Positions 1 to 7,331 of a stretch of 24,585 nt of DNA are shown piece by piece. Positions within the stretch are counted from its first letter, which is position 1, and every line of letters starts with the position of its first letter. The translations under genes were made by a program, and so were the position numbers. The stretch is from Acidimicrobiia bacterium (GTDB taxonomy: Bacteria > Actinomycetota > Acidimicrobiia > Acidimicrobiales > Acidimicrobilacustridaceae): the NCBI GenBank assembly GCA_016462055.1, contig JAEMTX010000004.1:1-24585 (forward strand), given 5' to 3'. Below the pieces are notes generated by a model, which searched no databases, was not told where the DNA came from, and was given only the letters and a program-made list of their open reading frames with translations.

Positions 1-503
1 TTGCTGACCGAGCAGACTTCTCTGTGGGTTCGGTGTATTCGTTCTTTGAGAACAAAGAAGACTTGTACATCAATATTTGGTTGCGGCGCGGGTCCGAGTT
101 TCTCCCTGCGTTCGAGGAGTCTCTTGCCGGCGCTACCGATGGATTGAATGCCGTCGCCCGGATCGTGTCGTTCGAGGTGTCTTTTTTGCGTGCCCGACCT
201 TCGTTCTCCGATCTTTATCTCCGCTCGACAGCGTCATTGGTGCCAACGTCAAACGAGGCAACCTCAGAAGAAGTGGCGCAGAATGCCGACCGTGTGCTTG
301 AGATGCAGGCCGAAGTAATTAGGAAGGGACAAGCGGACGGATCAATCCGCTTAGGAGACCCCTCCGCACTGTCACGATTGCTTTCCGCAATGGTGCAAGC
401 CTTTCAATCAGTCGATAGCGATCCGAGCCTTTCCCATCGCTTCGCGTTTTCGCTTGAAGAGTTTCAGGCCGTGGTTCGTGCTGCGTTCGTCAGCGCGATG
501 TAG
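1..503 (+). CDS. TetR/AcrR family transcriptional regulator, C-terminal part (5' end outside window)
   Basis: The reading frame is open from base 3 and runs to a TAG at 501-503, leaving 166 residues. The first visible residues (about ADFSVGSVYSFFENKEDLY) match the end of the TetR helix-turn-helix: the recognition helix followed by the family's usual Y-x-F-x-x-K-E-D-L signature. The rest is helical and would be the ligand-binding and dimerisation domain. TetR proteins are usually repressors released by a small ligand, and in such clusters the ligand is often an acyl-CoA or pathway intermediate; the ligand here cannot be read from the sequence. An SDR gene follows after 39 bases on the same strand, so the regulator may be co-transcribed with the two SDRs. 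The DNA-binding N-terminus is missing only because the window begins here. Confidence 0.85.
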   Translation, partial: ADRADFSVGSVYSFFENKEDLYINIWLRRGSEFLPAFEESLAGATDGLNAVARIVSFEVSFLRARPSFSDLYLRSTASLVPTSNEATSEEVAQNADRVLEMQAEVIRKGQADGSIRLGDPSALSRLLSAMVQAFQSVDSDPSLSHRFAFSLEEFQAVVRAAFVSAM

Positions 504-542
504 TCGGCCACCAGCATTTCGAGAGAACAATCAGGGGGATCT

Positions 543-1298
543 ATGGAGTCAGAGATACAAGAATGTTCGGTGTTGGTCATCGGCGCTTCCGCCGGGATCG
601 GACGGTCGGCGGCAAAGTCATTCGCTGCTGCCGGAGCGAATGTCATGGCCGTGGGTAGACGGGAAGAAAATCTCCGAGCGTTGGCTGACGAGGTCGCTCT
701 CAAATGGTGCGCCGCCGACATCACCGAACCCGACGAGCCAGCGCGCATTATTGCCGAAACGATTCGTGAATTCGGGGGCATCGATATCCTCCTGAACGTT
801 GCGGCGGTGTCGCCGATGGTGCTGTTATCTCAAGCCACCCCAGAAGAACTACTCAGCGTCTTCAACAGCAACGTTGTTGGTCCATCTCAAGTGTGTCGAT
901 CTGCTCTCGCTCACCTCAATGAAAATGCAATCGTCGCCTTCGTTTCTTCCGAGACGGTCGGACGTCCACGCCGCGGCTTGGTTCCCTATGGCGCTTCGAA
1001 AGCAGCGCTCGAAGAACTCGTTAATGGCTGGAGAGTCGAGAATCCTCAGTTTCGGTTTGCGACCGTGCGGGTGGGCGCGACCATCGGAACTGATTTCGGC
1101 CGAGATTTTGGTGGAGATCTTCTCGGAGAGTGTCTCAACGATTGGATCAAGGGCGGCCATCTCAGAGCCAACATGATGAATCCCGCAGATGTTGGCGATG
1201 CGCTCGCTGAAATACTCGCGATTGGGTTTCTTCATTCCACCGTTGAACTCAGCGATTTCTCTCTGCGTCCTCCTGGTCCGCTGGCCGATCTTGGCTAA
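543..1298 (+). CDS. SDR family NAD(P)-dependent oxidoreductase
   Basis: A 251-residue short-chain dehydrogenase/reductase of normal length. The N-terminal Rossmann nucleotide site is GASAGIG (residues 14-20). NVAA at 85-88 stands where the family has NNAG. The catalytic residues are a serine at about 135-136, Tyr149 and Lys153 in YGASK. It should oxidise a hydroxyl or reduce a carbonyl using a nicotinamide cofactor. An Arg pair (RR, 39-40) after the second beta strand may favour NADP, which is inference. The ATG at 543 follows a purine-rich AGGGGG at 533-538. The gene sits between the TetR fragment and a second SDR. Substrate unknown; in this context a hydroxyacyl-CoA or an alcohol intermediate is plausible. 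Confidence 0.88.
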   Translation: MESEIQECSVLVIGASAGIGRSAAKSFAAAGANVMAVGRREENLRALADEVALKWCAADITEPDEPARIIAETIREFGGIDILLNVAAVSPMVLLSQATPEELLSVFNSNVVGPSQVCRSALAHLNENAIVAFVSSETVGRPRRGLVPYGASKAALEELVNGWRVENPQFRFATVRVGATIGTDFGRDFGGDLLGECLNDWIKGGHLRANMMNPADVGDALAEILAIGFLHSTVELSDFSLRPPGPLADLG

Positions 1299-1327
1299 TT
1301 GCACATCAACCTTCGTAAGGGATTCAA

Positions 1328-2107
1328 ATGACGGCAGTCGATAACTCATCTCGCGCAGTGCTCATCACAGGTGGCGCTTCAGGATTGGGCGAAGCAACAG
1401 CTCTCTACTTCAGTTCACAAGGTCATTCTGTTGTAGTGCTTGATCGTGATGAACAGAAGTGTGCTGTCATCGGAAAGCGACTCGCTGATCGCGGTGCAGT
1501 TGTTTGTGGGAGCGTCCTTGAAGATAATGATATTGAAGAAGCGATCGAGGCTGCGCAGGGTTTCGGCGAATTGCGTTGGGTAGTGGCCTGCGCCGGGGGC
1601 GGAGAGGCTGGCGGTCGACTCGTCGGCAAGGGCGGCGCCCCGCATGACATGGCGATCTTTCAGCGCACGATTGATCTCAACGTGACCGGTTCGTTTAACA
1701 CCCTTCGACTTACCGCTTCGGCGATGTCGACGAACCTCGCTGATCCTGACGGTGAACGGGGAGCAGCTGTTCTTGTCACGTCGGGAGCCGGCTTCGAGGG
1801 TCAGATCGGTCAGATCGCCTATGGGTCAGCGAAATCGGCACTCATTGGCATGACTCTCATCGCAGCGCGTGACCTTTCTTCAATCGGTGTTCGCGTCAAC
1901 GCAATCGCTCCAGGGGTGATGGACACGACCGCGTGGGAACAGGCCCCTGCGGAAATGAAGGCTGCTCTCGAAGCGACCGTGCCATTCCCGAAGCGCCTAG
2001 GTGCTCCCGAAGAGTTTGCGAAACTTGCGGAGCATCTGCTCAGCAATCGCTATATGAACGGGCACGTTGCTCGTCTCGATGGAGCGCTTCGATTTGCTCC
2101 GAAGTGA
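1328..2107 (+). CDS. SDR family oxidoreductase, type II 3-hydroxyacyl-CoA dehydrogenase-like
   Basis: A 259-residue SDR with cofactor loop GGASGLG (15-21), Asp39 at the end of the second strand (typical of NAD preference), ACAG (87-90), and catalytic Ser152, Tyr165 and Lys169 (YGSAK). The stretch from 'GERG' through 'GQIGQIAYGSAKSALIGMT' to 'IAPGVMDT' closely follows the human HSD17B10/type II 3-hydroxyacyl-CoA dehydrogenase pattern, which oxidises 3-hydroxyacyl-CoA to 3-ketoacyl-CoA. That would supply the third step of beta-oxidation, otherwise missing from this window, since no FadB-type dehydrogenase is present. The ATG at 1328 follows AAGGGA at 1317-1322. It is 29 bases downstream of the first SDR and probably in the same transcript. 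Exact substrate is inferred. Confidence 0.88.
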   Translation: MTAVDNSSRAVLITGGASGLGEATALYFSSQGHSVVVLDRDEQKCAVIGKRLADRGAVVCGSVLEDNDIEEAIEAAQGFGELRWVVACAGGGEAGGRLVGKGGAPHDMAIFQRTIDLNVTGSFNTLRLTASAMSTNLADPDGERGAAVLVTSGAGFEGQIGQIAYGSAKSALIGMTLIAARDLSSIGVRVNAIAPGVMDTTAWEQAPAEMKAALEATVPFPKRLGAPEEFAKLAEHLLSNRYMNGHVARLDGALRFAPK

Positions 2108-2111
2108 CTCG

Positions 2112-2128
2112 CTGATCGAAACAATCAG
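2112..2128. terminator. Weak convergent-gene hairpin
   Basis: The inverted repeat CTGAT (2112-2116) / ATCAG (2124-2128) with a 7-base loop lies in the 17-bp gap between the converging SDR and acyl-CoA dehydrogenase genes. It overlaps the stop codon of the minus-strand gene. The stem is short and there is no clear T-run, so a terminator role is only suggested by its position. Confidence 0.28.
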
Positions 2129-3099
2129 TCGGCTGCGTAAAGCCTCGCGACGATTTCCGCCGCTTCGTCGACGGATCCGAAAACAGTTTCGAGTACCCAC
2201 GCCCGTTTGAGGAAGAGATGAGCGTCGACTTCCCAAGTGAAGCCCATGCCACCGTGTACCTGAACACAAGTCTTTGCGTTTTCTGTGGCTGCGCGAGCTG
2301 CAGTGAGTCGAGCTCCAGACACGGCTCGGTCAACTGAACCAACGTCGGGTTCATCGATCATCACTCCGGCTGCCCAAACTGATGAGCGAGCAATCTCCGT
2401 CCTGATCCATGAATCAGCGAGAAGATGCTTCAAACCCTGGAATGATCCAATCGGACGTCCGAATTGCTCTCGCTCTTTGGCGTACGCGACAGCGAGGTTG
2501 GTGCTCCCGGTGGAATTTCCCGAAAGCTGCGCTGAAGCGAGAAGAGATCCACGTTGGCGCCAAGCGACTGCTAACTCGGGACCACCAATGAGTTCTCCAG
2601 CTGGCACAGATCCCAGGATGGAGACTGGTGACGTCGGATCAGTTGGGTGAACGATATCGATGCCTACCGCATGAGCGGAAGGGGCGACCCGTACTCCGGC
2701 GTCGTCGACCATGAGAAGAACATCAGATGATCGAAAGTGTTCAACGATGATCGGTCCATCGTGGGGGATATCAACGATCGCCGGCAGCACTGAACCATCA
2801 AGAACTCCATCGACAAGACCAGCGCTAAGAGTTGCGGCAAGAAGTGGGCCGGGGACTAGAGCAGAGCCCAGAGCCTCATGTACGAGAACCACGTCGATGA
2901 AGTCGAGACCGACACCGCCTTCTCCTTCGGAAAGGGCAAGGCCGAACGTTCCGAGTGCAGCGAGTTCTGTCCAACGATAGCGATCGAAACCATTGGGTTC
3001 GCCAAATGAACGAACGACGTCGATGGGGAATCGATCGCTGGCGAACCCTGTGACCATTTCGATTAGAGCGAGTTGATCATCTGTTGGTTGGAGGTCCAT
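2125..3099 (-). CDS. Acyl-CoA dehydrogenase, short (FadE28/ChsE1-like) subunit
   Basis: A 324-residue acyl-CoA dehydrogenase, shorter than the usual 380-400. The C-terminal flavin and tetramer region is clear: AYAKEREQFGRPIGSFQGLK, then QVHGGMGFTWEVDAHLFLKRA. The start at 3099 (MDLQPTDDQ) is preferred over a longer open frame because the upstream gene stops at 3101-3103, giving TGA-C-ATG and likely translational coupling. At the helix-G position where isovaleryl-CoA dehydrogenase has its catalytic Glu, counting back from the conserved FG gives a glycine, and no glutamate is evident near the C-terminal (MCAD Glu376) position. This matches the non-catalytic partner in heteromeric actinobacterial dehydrogenases such as FadE28-FadE29. 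It probably pairs with the gene directly upstream. Catalytic-residue mapping was done by eye. Confidence 0.87.
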   Translation of the reverse strand: MDLQPTDDQLALIEMVTGFASDRFPIDVVRSFGEPNGFDRYRWTELAALGTFGLALSEGEGGVGLDFIDVVLVHEALGSALVPGPLLAATLSAGLVDGVLDGSVLPAIVDIPHDGPIIVEHFRSSDVLLMVDDAGVRVAPSAHAVGIDIVHPTDPTSPVSILGSVPAGELIGGPELAVAWRQRGSLLASAQLSGNSTGSTNLAVAYAKEREQFGRPIGSFQGLKHLLADSWIRTEIARSSVWAAGVMIDEPDVGSVDRAVSGARLTAARAATENAKTCVQVHGGMGFTWEVDAHLFLKRAWVLETVFGSVDEAAEIVARLYAAD

Positions 3100-3100
3100 G

Positions 3101-4288
3101 TCAGCGCTCTCGTGGAAGGCCGAGGACGCGCTCGGCGATGATGTTTTGTTGGATCTGCGTTGTGCCGCCGCCGAGTGAGATAGCAAACGCATGCAACTTG
3201 CTGTGTACGAGTTCCCCCGTCGGTTTGCCATCAACGTCGTCGAGAGAAAGCGATGCGCGATCAAGCACCCTGATGGCGAGATCCCCAAGTCTGTGTTGGG
3301 TTGTGGCGAAAGCGACCTTGAATCCCGATCCCGATCCCATCACCATTCCGCCTCGTGCGCCCTGCGAAACATTGCGTTTGGTGAAAGCCCAAAGAGCATC
3401 GAGGTCGGCTCCGAGAATACCGAATTCGTGGCGGATCCCGTCATCGTCCCAAACGGTTGCGCCGTTGCGCTTCGTTGAACGGGCTAATGCGATGAGATCT
3501 CGGAACACGCCGGTTGTATCGAGCAGTTCACCGACAAAGCCAGTGCCACGCTCGAAACTTAAGGTTACGTTGGCGACTCGCCATCCGTCGTTCTCTTCGC
3601 CGACAAGGTTGGCGACCGGGACGCGAACCTCGTCGAGAAACAGTTCGGCAAATTCCGTTGAACCATGCACGGTTACGAGAGGGCGCACATCGATTCCGGG
3701 AAGATTCATCGGCATGATCAACCAACTGATTCCCTTATGTTTCAATTCGTTCGGATCCGTGCGCACGAGCATTTCGCAGTAGTCGGCGGCCATTGCGTGC
3801 GAGGTCCAGATCTTCTGGCCGCTGATTATGTAATCATCGCCATCGCGGAATGCGCGGGTTCGCAGTGAGGCCAGGTCGCTTCCGGAGCCAGGCTCGGAAA
3901 ATCCTTGACACCACGCGTGGTTCCCAGTGAGGATGCCGCGCAAGTGATGCGACTTCTGCGCTTCGGTGCCCTCAGCAATGATCGTTGGACCGGCGTGCAT
4001 CTGGCCGACAAATCCAATTCCGACATCGGGAGCTTTCGCTGCAGCGGATTCCTCGAGGAAGATCAGATGTTCTGTCGGCGTAGCGCCGCGGCCGCCGTGC
4101 TCAGACGGCCAATTAATACCGGCGTAGCCAGCCTCAAACAGGAGCCCCTGCCAATGTGCGTCAAAAGAACGCCGACCCGGCCAGTCTTCGGTTGCCGGGG
4201 GTTCGGCTATCGACGTGACGGCCCCGCATAACCATTCGCGCACTTCAGAACGAAACTGCGCATCGGACTCGGAATCTCTCAGATGCAT
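3101..4288 (-). CDS. Acyl-CoA dehydrogenase, full-length (FadE29-like) subunit
   Basis: A 395-residue FAD-dependent acyl-CoA dehydrogenase that would introduce an alpha,beta double bond into an acyl-CoA. Visible motifs are the FAD/substrate loop QGFSEPGSGSDLASL (about 128-142), the mid-domain GQKIWTSHA (158-166) and the C-terminal GGGTTQIQQN...ERVLGLPRER. Glu246 in LSFERG falls where isovaleryl-CoA dehydrogenase has its helix-G catalytic glutamate. The MCAD-type glutamate near the C-terminus is replaced by glycine. The start at 4288 has GAGG six bases upstream; a longer frame to 4378 would run into the upstream gene. The stop and the short dehydrogenase's start are one base apart, suggesting an alpha2-beta2 partnership (inference). 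Confidence 0.92.
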   Translation of the reverse strand: MHLRDSESDAQFRSEVREWLCGAVTSIAEPPATEDWPGRRSFDAHWQGLLFEAGYAGINWPSEHGGRGATPTEHLIFLEESAAAKAPDVGIGFVGQMHAGPTIIAEGTEAQKSHHLRGILTGNHAWCQGFSEPGSGSDLASLRTRAFRDGDDYIISGQKIWTSHAMAADYCEMLVRTDPNELKHKGISWLIMPMNLPGIDVRPLVTVHGSTEFAELFLDEVRVPVANLVGEENDGWRVANVTLSFERGTGFVGELLDTTGVFRDLIALARSTKRNGATVWDDDGIRHEFGILGADLDALWAFTKRNVSQGARGGMVMGSGSGFKVAFATTQHRLGDLAIRVLDRASLSLDDVDGKPTGELVHSKLHAFAISLGGGTTQIQQNIIAERVLGLPRER

Positions 4289-4322
4289 CGGTTGCCTCGT
4301 TGTTTGGTGTGGAGATGGGTGA

Positions 4323-5063
4323 TCACTGTGGCTCGTTCCACTCAGCGGTGCGATCGGAACGTTCGGGCTGCCGGCCAATCTTCATGGGAGAAAGGGGAGC
4401 GTCACACATTAAGAAACGTTGGTAGTTGTCGGTTGTCCAGGCAATGTCGCGCCACTTCCGAAGCGCCGGATCGAGGTCTCGAGCCGTCTCGACTTCTGAC
4501 CATTGCTGCCATTCGGGGATGGCCCAGATGACGATGCATTCATCATCGCGTCGCATTGATGTCTTCAACGCACCGACGAGTTCCCAGCCGAATGGTCGAT
4601 GCGCATCGATAGCGGTATCACGAACCTGAGAAAGGAAATCATCGGCTGCGCCAGGCGGCAGTTGGAACGTGTCGTGGGCATAGGCGACGCCGCGCACGCC
4701 GTCGGCGCAAAGTTCCTCAACGGTGCGGGTCCATGGGGCGGGGATCAACACACGGTCAAAACCGCCGGAACGAAAATTTGCGGCTTCATTCCACCAAGTT
4801 TCGAGTTTTGCGTCTTGAAGCGAAGGCGGGCCAAGTTCATGACCGAGAGCCTCGGCTAAACCGTTGAGCCCTGCTTCCTCCCACATATTCACAACCCGGG
4901 GCCACTTCGTGGATGTGCCAACGGCGCCCCAGACACCGAAGCACAATTGGCCGCGGTCCTCACGAGCCATGGGGCACCAGTTCGCAGTCATGTGGTGCAT
5001 GTACTTGGCGCGGTTCGAGCCAATGATGTCGATGAACTCGTGGGTGTAAACACGATCGTTCAC
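4323..5063 (-). CDS. NIPSNAP/Dabb-like hypothetical protein with two ferredoxin-like halves
   Basis: A 246-residue soluble protein without signal peptide or membrane segment. The N-terminal half begins VYTHEFIDIIGSNRAKYMHH, and the second half has VAYAHDTFQLPPGAADDFL followed by WELVGALKT. Both look like the beta-alpha-beta start of NIPSNAP or dimeric alpha-beta-barrel (Dabb) domains, so I read it as a tandem arrangement. The match is weak and by eye. The start is GTG at 5063, supported by GAGGGAG five bases upstream; the nearby ATG at 5076 is out of frame. It is the first gene of the minus-strand unit, 34 bases before the acyl-CoA dehydrogenase pair, so it may serve the same pathway. Its biochemical role is unknown. 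Confidence 0.6.
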   Translation of the reverse strand: MNDRVYTHEFIDIIGSNRAKYMHHMTANWCPMAREDRGQLCFGVWGAVGTSTKWPRVVNMWEEAGLNGLAEALGHELGPPSLQDAKLETWWNEAANFRSGGFDRVLIPAPWTRTVEELCADGVRGVAYAHDTFQLPPGAADDFLSQVRDTAIDAHRPFGWELVGALKTSMRRDDECIVIWAIPEWQQWSEVETARDLDPALRKWRDIAWTTDNYQRFLMCDAPLSPMKIGRQPERSDRTAEWNEPQ

Positions 5064-5103
5064 GCTGTCTCCCTCATGGACCTGTGCGAGATCCGATCAT
5101 TGC

Positions 5104-5122
5104 CGCCGAGAGAACCTCGGCG
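5104..5122. promoter_or_regulatory. Inverted repeat in divergent promoter region, candidate operator
   Basis: CGCCGAG (5104-5110) and CTCGGCG (5116-5122) form a perfect 7-bp inverted repeat around a 5-base centre. It lies in the 126-bp gap between the NIPSNAP-like gene (-) and the crotonase (+), the point from which eight genes diverge. The size and symmetry suit a dimeric TetR-type repressor, but binding is not shown by the sequence. Confidence 0.35.
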
Positions 5123-5145
5123 CCTGTTCTGCGTGTTAGCGCATG

Positions 5146-5161
5146 CTGAATCAGGGTTCAG
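5146..5161. promoter_or_regulatory. Imperfect palindrome upstream of crotonase, candidate operator
   Basis: CTGAATCAGGGTTCAG has perfect 5-base arms (CTGAA/TTCAG) and sits 17 bases before the -10-like TAGGGT, so it would cover the -35 region of the plus-strand unit. A protein bound here would block transcription. This is inferred from position only. Confidence 0.28.
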
Positions 5162-5177
5162 TTTGCTGAGCGGGGAC

Positions 5178-5183
5178 TAGGGT
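5178..5183 (+). promoter_or_regulatory. Candidate -10 element for a leaderless start at 5190
   Basis: TAGGGT fits the actinobacterial TANNNT -10 consensus and ends six bases before the ATG at 5190. Transcription could therefore begin at or next to the start codon. The alternative is that the AGGG inside it acts as a weak ribosome binding site. No strong -35 is seen. Confidence 0.28.
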
Positions 5184-5189
5184 AGCGGT

Positions 5190-6002
5190 ATGGAAGAGGG
5201 GGACTTGAACATTCCAGGACTGCTTGTAGAGCGCCACTCCGGTGTGCTCCGCCTCATCATTAATCGGCCGGAAAAGCGAAACGCATTGACCGACGACATT
5301 GTGTCGGGGTTGATCGACGAACTCGCTGCGGCAGGAAACGATGAGTCAGTGCGGGTGATCGTCCTTTGCGGTGCCGGTGACGATTTTTGTTCCGGGTTCG
5401 ACATTGTGGCTCGAAATGCGCCGGGGGAAACTCGGCCGAGAGTTGGAAGTATTCAGCGACGATTGCCGAACCAGGCGAATCGGCTGATTTCACTTATGTT
5501 GCGGACGCAAACCCCAATCGTGTGCGAAGTGCACGGATGGGCAGCAGGAATAGGTTTGTCACTCGCTCTGGCTGCGGACTTCACCATCGCTGCGGACGAT
5601 GCCAAATTTTGGGCGCCCTTTCTCGGACGTGGTTTTACGCCTGACAGCGCCTCTACGTGGCTCTTACCCCGTCGTATCGGGGAGGTTCGCTCACGAGACA
5701 TGCTCCTGCTCGGTCGGGTGGTTTCGGGTTCCGAAGCTGCCGACTGGTCGATGGTTCATTCGTCGGTGCAGCCCGAAGAGCTCGGCCTCAAAGGTGCAGA
5801 ACTCGCAGCAACCTTGGCCACTGCGCCGACGGTTGCTATAGGACTAACAAAATCACTATTGGATGCATCGTCAGTTGCGACGCTTGATTCACAGCTGCAA
5901 GCAGAAGCGTTCTCACTTGAACTGTCCTCTAGGAGTGAAGACTTTAAAGAGGGACTTGCTTCATTCAGAGAGAAACGCGATCCCGATTATAAGGGCCGGT
6001 GA
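5190..6002 (+). CDS. Enoyl-CoA hydratase/isomerase, PaaG-like
   Basis: A 270-residue crotonase. It shows NRPEKRNAL (25-33), the first oxyanion-hole segment FCSGFDI (66-72) and the second GWAAGIGLSLALAAD (116-130). The active-site loop reads GFTPDSASTWLLPRRIG. The Asp in P-D-S (residue 152) is the arrangement of PaaG-type ring-epoxide or enoyl-CoA isomerases rather than the two glutamates of classical hydratases. Isomerisation of a double bond or ring-related chemistry is therefore as likely as hydration. It is the first gene of a tightly packed plus-strand unit; its stop overlaps the next start by four bases (GTGA). Substrate unknown. Confidence 0.88.
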   Translation: MEEGDLNIPGLLVERHSGVLRLIINRPEKRNALTDDIVSGLIDELAAAGNDESVRVIVLCGAGDDFCSGFDIVARNAPGETRPRVGSIQRRLPNQANRLISLMLRTQTPIVCEVHGWAAGIGLSLALAADFTIAADDAKFWAPFLGRGFTPDSASTWLLPRRIGEVRSRDMLLLGRVVSGSEAADWSMVHSSVQPEELGLKGAELAATLATAPTVAIGLTKSLLDASSVATLDSQLQAEAFSLELSSRSEDFKEGLASFREKRDPDYKGR

Positions 6003-7327
6003 ACGCGTTGCCGTTCTCCGATGATCTAAACCACGCTGAACTCGCAATGCACCCTGGCGCAGCCATTGACGAAGCGATTCAATCGGTTCGTCAATGGATC
6101 GAACAAAGCGTTCCCGTCGAGTGGCGTGAGGCAGGGCAAAGCGGCGGCGCTTCTGCGATTCGCAAGATTCGGAAATTTGCAGAGTACGAAACTTGGTACC
6201 CGACATTTGCGAAATCCGGTCTTGCGGTTCCGACGTGGCCAGTTTCCTACGGCGGACTCAACCTCGCCCCAGACGTTGCCCGAGCAGTAGAGGCTGAACT
6301 CGCGCCCTACAACCTTGGACGCCTCAATCCCCTTGGACTCAATCTGGCAGCGCCAGCACTCTTCGCACACGGAACCGAAGAGCAGCGTCTGCGGTTTCTC
6401 CCACCAATGGTTCGCAATGAAGAAGTCTGGTGCCAACTTTTTAGCGAGCCCGGGGCTGGCTCCGATCTCGCATCGTTGGCGACTCGCGCCGAGCGTGATG
6501 GTGATGATTGGTTGCTTACAGGACAGAAGGTCTGGAGCACGTGGGCTCATCTCTCGGATTTCGGCGTCCTTCTCGCTCGTACCGACCCAGATCAGCCGAA
6601 GCGTCAGGGAATTACGTATTTTCTTGTTGACCTGCGGCAACCTGGTGTTGAGGTTCGTGCATTACGCCACATCACCGGTGAGATTGATTTCAATGAGACA
6701 TTCCTCAACGAAGTTCGGGTTCCTGACTTCAATCGTGTCGGTGACATTGGCAAAGGTTGGGCCGTAGCAAATGCAACCCTTTCCGGGGAACGCCAGATGG
6801 TGTCAGGTTCCGGATCCGGTGGCGTCGACCGAATAGGCGGCTCGGGGGCAGAGTCGCTCATCGCATTGGCGAAGGCGAACGATGCAACAGGCAGTGCCAA
6901 CGGTTGGGGCGATCCAACCGTTCGACAATCGATCATGCGGCTTCTCAGCGAGGAACGTATTCGGGGTTGGACGAATCAGCGTGTTCGTGCAGGGCTCAAA
7001 GCTGGGCGTTCACCAGGTCCCGAAAGTTCAATCGGCAAAGTTCACCAAGGCTCACTGAATCAACGAGTCCAGTTGCTCGCAACGGAATTACTCGGCAGCG
7101 CCGCCGTCGCATGGGAAGCATCTGGTCTGACCGGCAATCATGGACCTGAACGCTACGCCTCTGGTCTTCCCCGCGAAGTCAAGGGGATGCTCCGCAGTCG
7201 GGCGAACACAATTGAAGGCGGCACGACCGAAGTCAATAAGAACATTCTGGGCGAGCGGGTCCTAGGCCTTCCACGTGAGCCTGATCCTTGGAAGAGCGCG
7301 CCCTGGCGTGACGTGCCGCGGAGCTGA
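5999..7327 (+). CDS. Acyl-CoA dehydrogenase (442 aa)
   Basis: A FAD-dependent acyl-CoA dehydrogenase with CQLFSEPGAGSDLASL (145-160), GQKVWSTWAHLSD (175-187), Glu264 in LSGERQ at the helix-G catalytic position, and the C-terminal GGTTEVNKNILGERVLGLPRE. At 442 residues it is 40-50 longer than the classical family. The extra length lies mainly in an N-terminal helical extension and a Gly/Ser-rich linker near 268-280, both usual in FadE proteins acting on bulky acyl groups. The start is GTG at 5999, overlapping the crotonase stop. It forms one unit with crotonase genes on both sides. Unlike the minus-strand pair it has its own candidate catalytic glutamate and can work as a homomer. Confidence 0.92.
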   Translation: MNALPFSDDLNHAELAMHPGAAIDEAIQSVRQWIEQSVPVEWREAGQSGGASAIRKIRKFAEYETWYPTFAKSGLAVPTWPVSYGGLNLAPDVARAVEAELAPYNLGRLNPLGLNLAAPALFAHGTEEQRLRFLPPMVRNEEVWCQLFSEPGAGSDLASLATRAERDGDDWLLTGQKVWSTWAHLSDFGVLLARTDPDQPKRQGITYFLVDLRQPGVEVRALRHITGEIDFNETFLNEVRVPDFNRVGDIGKGWAVANATLSGERQMVSGSGSGGVDRIGGSGAESLIALAKANDATGSANGWGDPTVRQSIMRLLSEERIRGWTNQRVRAGLKAGRSPGPESSIGKVHQGSLNQRVQLLATELLGSAAVAWEASGLTGNHGPERYASGLPREVKGMLRSRANTIEGGTTEVNKNILGERVLGLPREPDPWKSAPWRDVPRS

Positions 7328-7331
7328 TGGC

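Noticed and set aside
849..1349. 166-codon open frame on the minus strand
   Set aside because: It is antisense to the two SDR genes, whose motifs and lengths are complete; its translation has no recognisable domain.
3100..3288. N-terminal extension of the short acyl-CoA dehydrogenase
   Set aside because: The extension overlaps the upstream dehydrogenase gene and is unlike the family; the coupled ATG at 3099 gives the normal N-terminus.
3084..3782. 232-codon open frame on the plus strand
   Set aside because: It lies opposite the acyl-CoA dehydrogenase genes and is Arg/Ser/Pro-rich, as expected of a shadow frame.
6026..6640. 204-codon open frame on the minus strand
   Set aside because: It is antisense to the 442-residue acyl-CoA dehydrogenase, with no motif or upstream signal.
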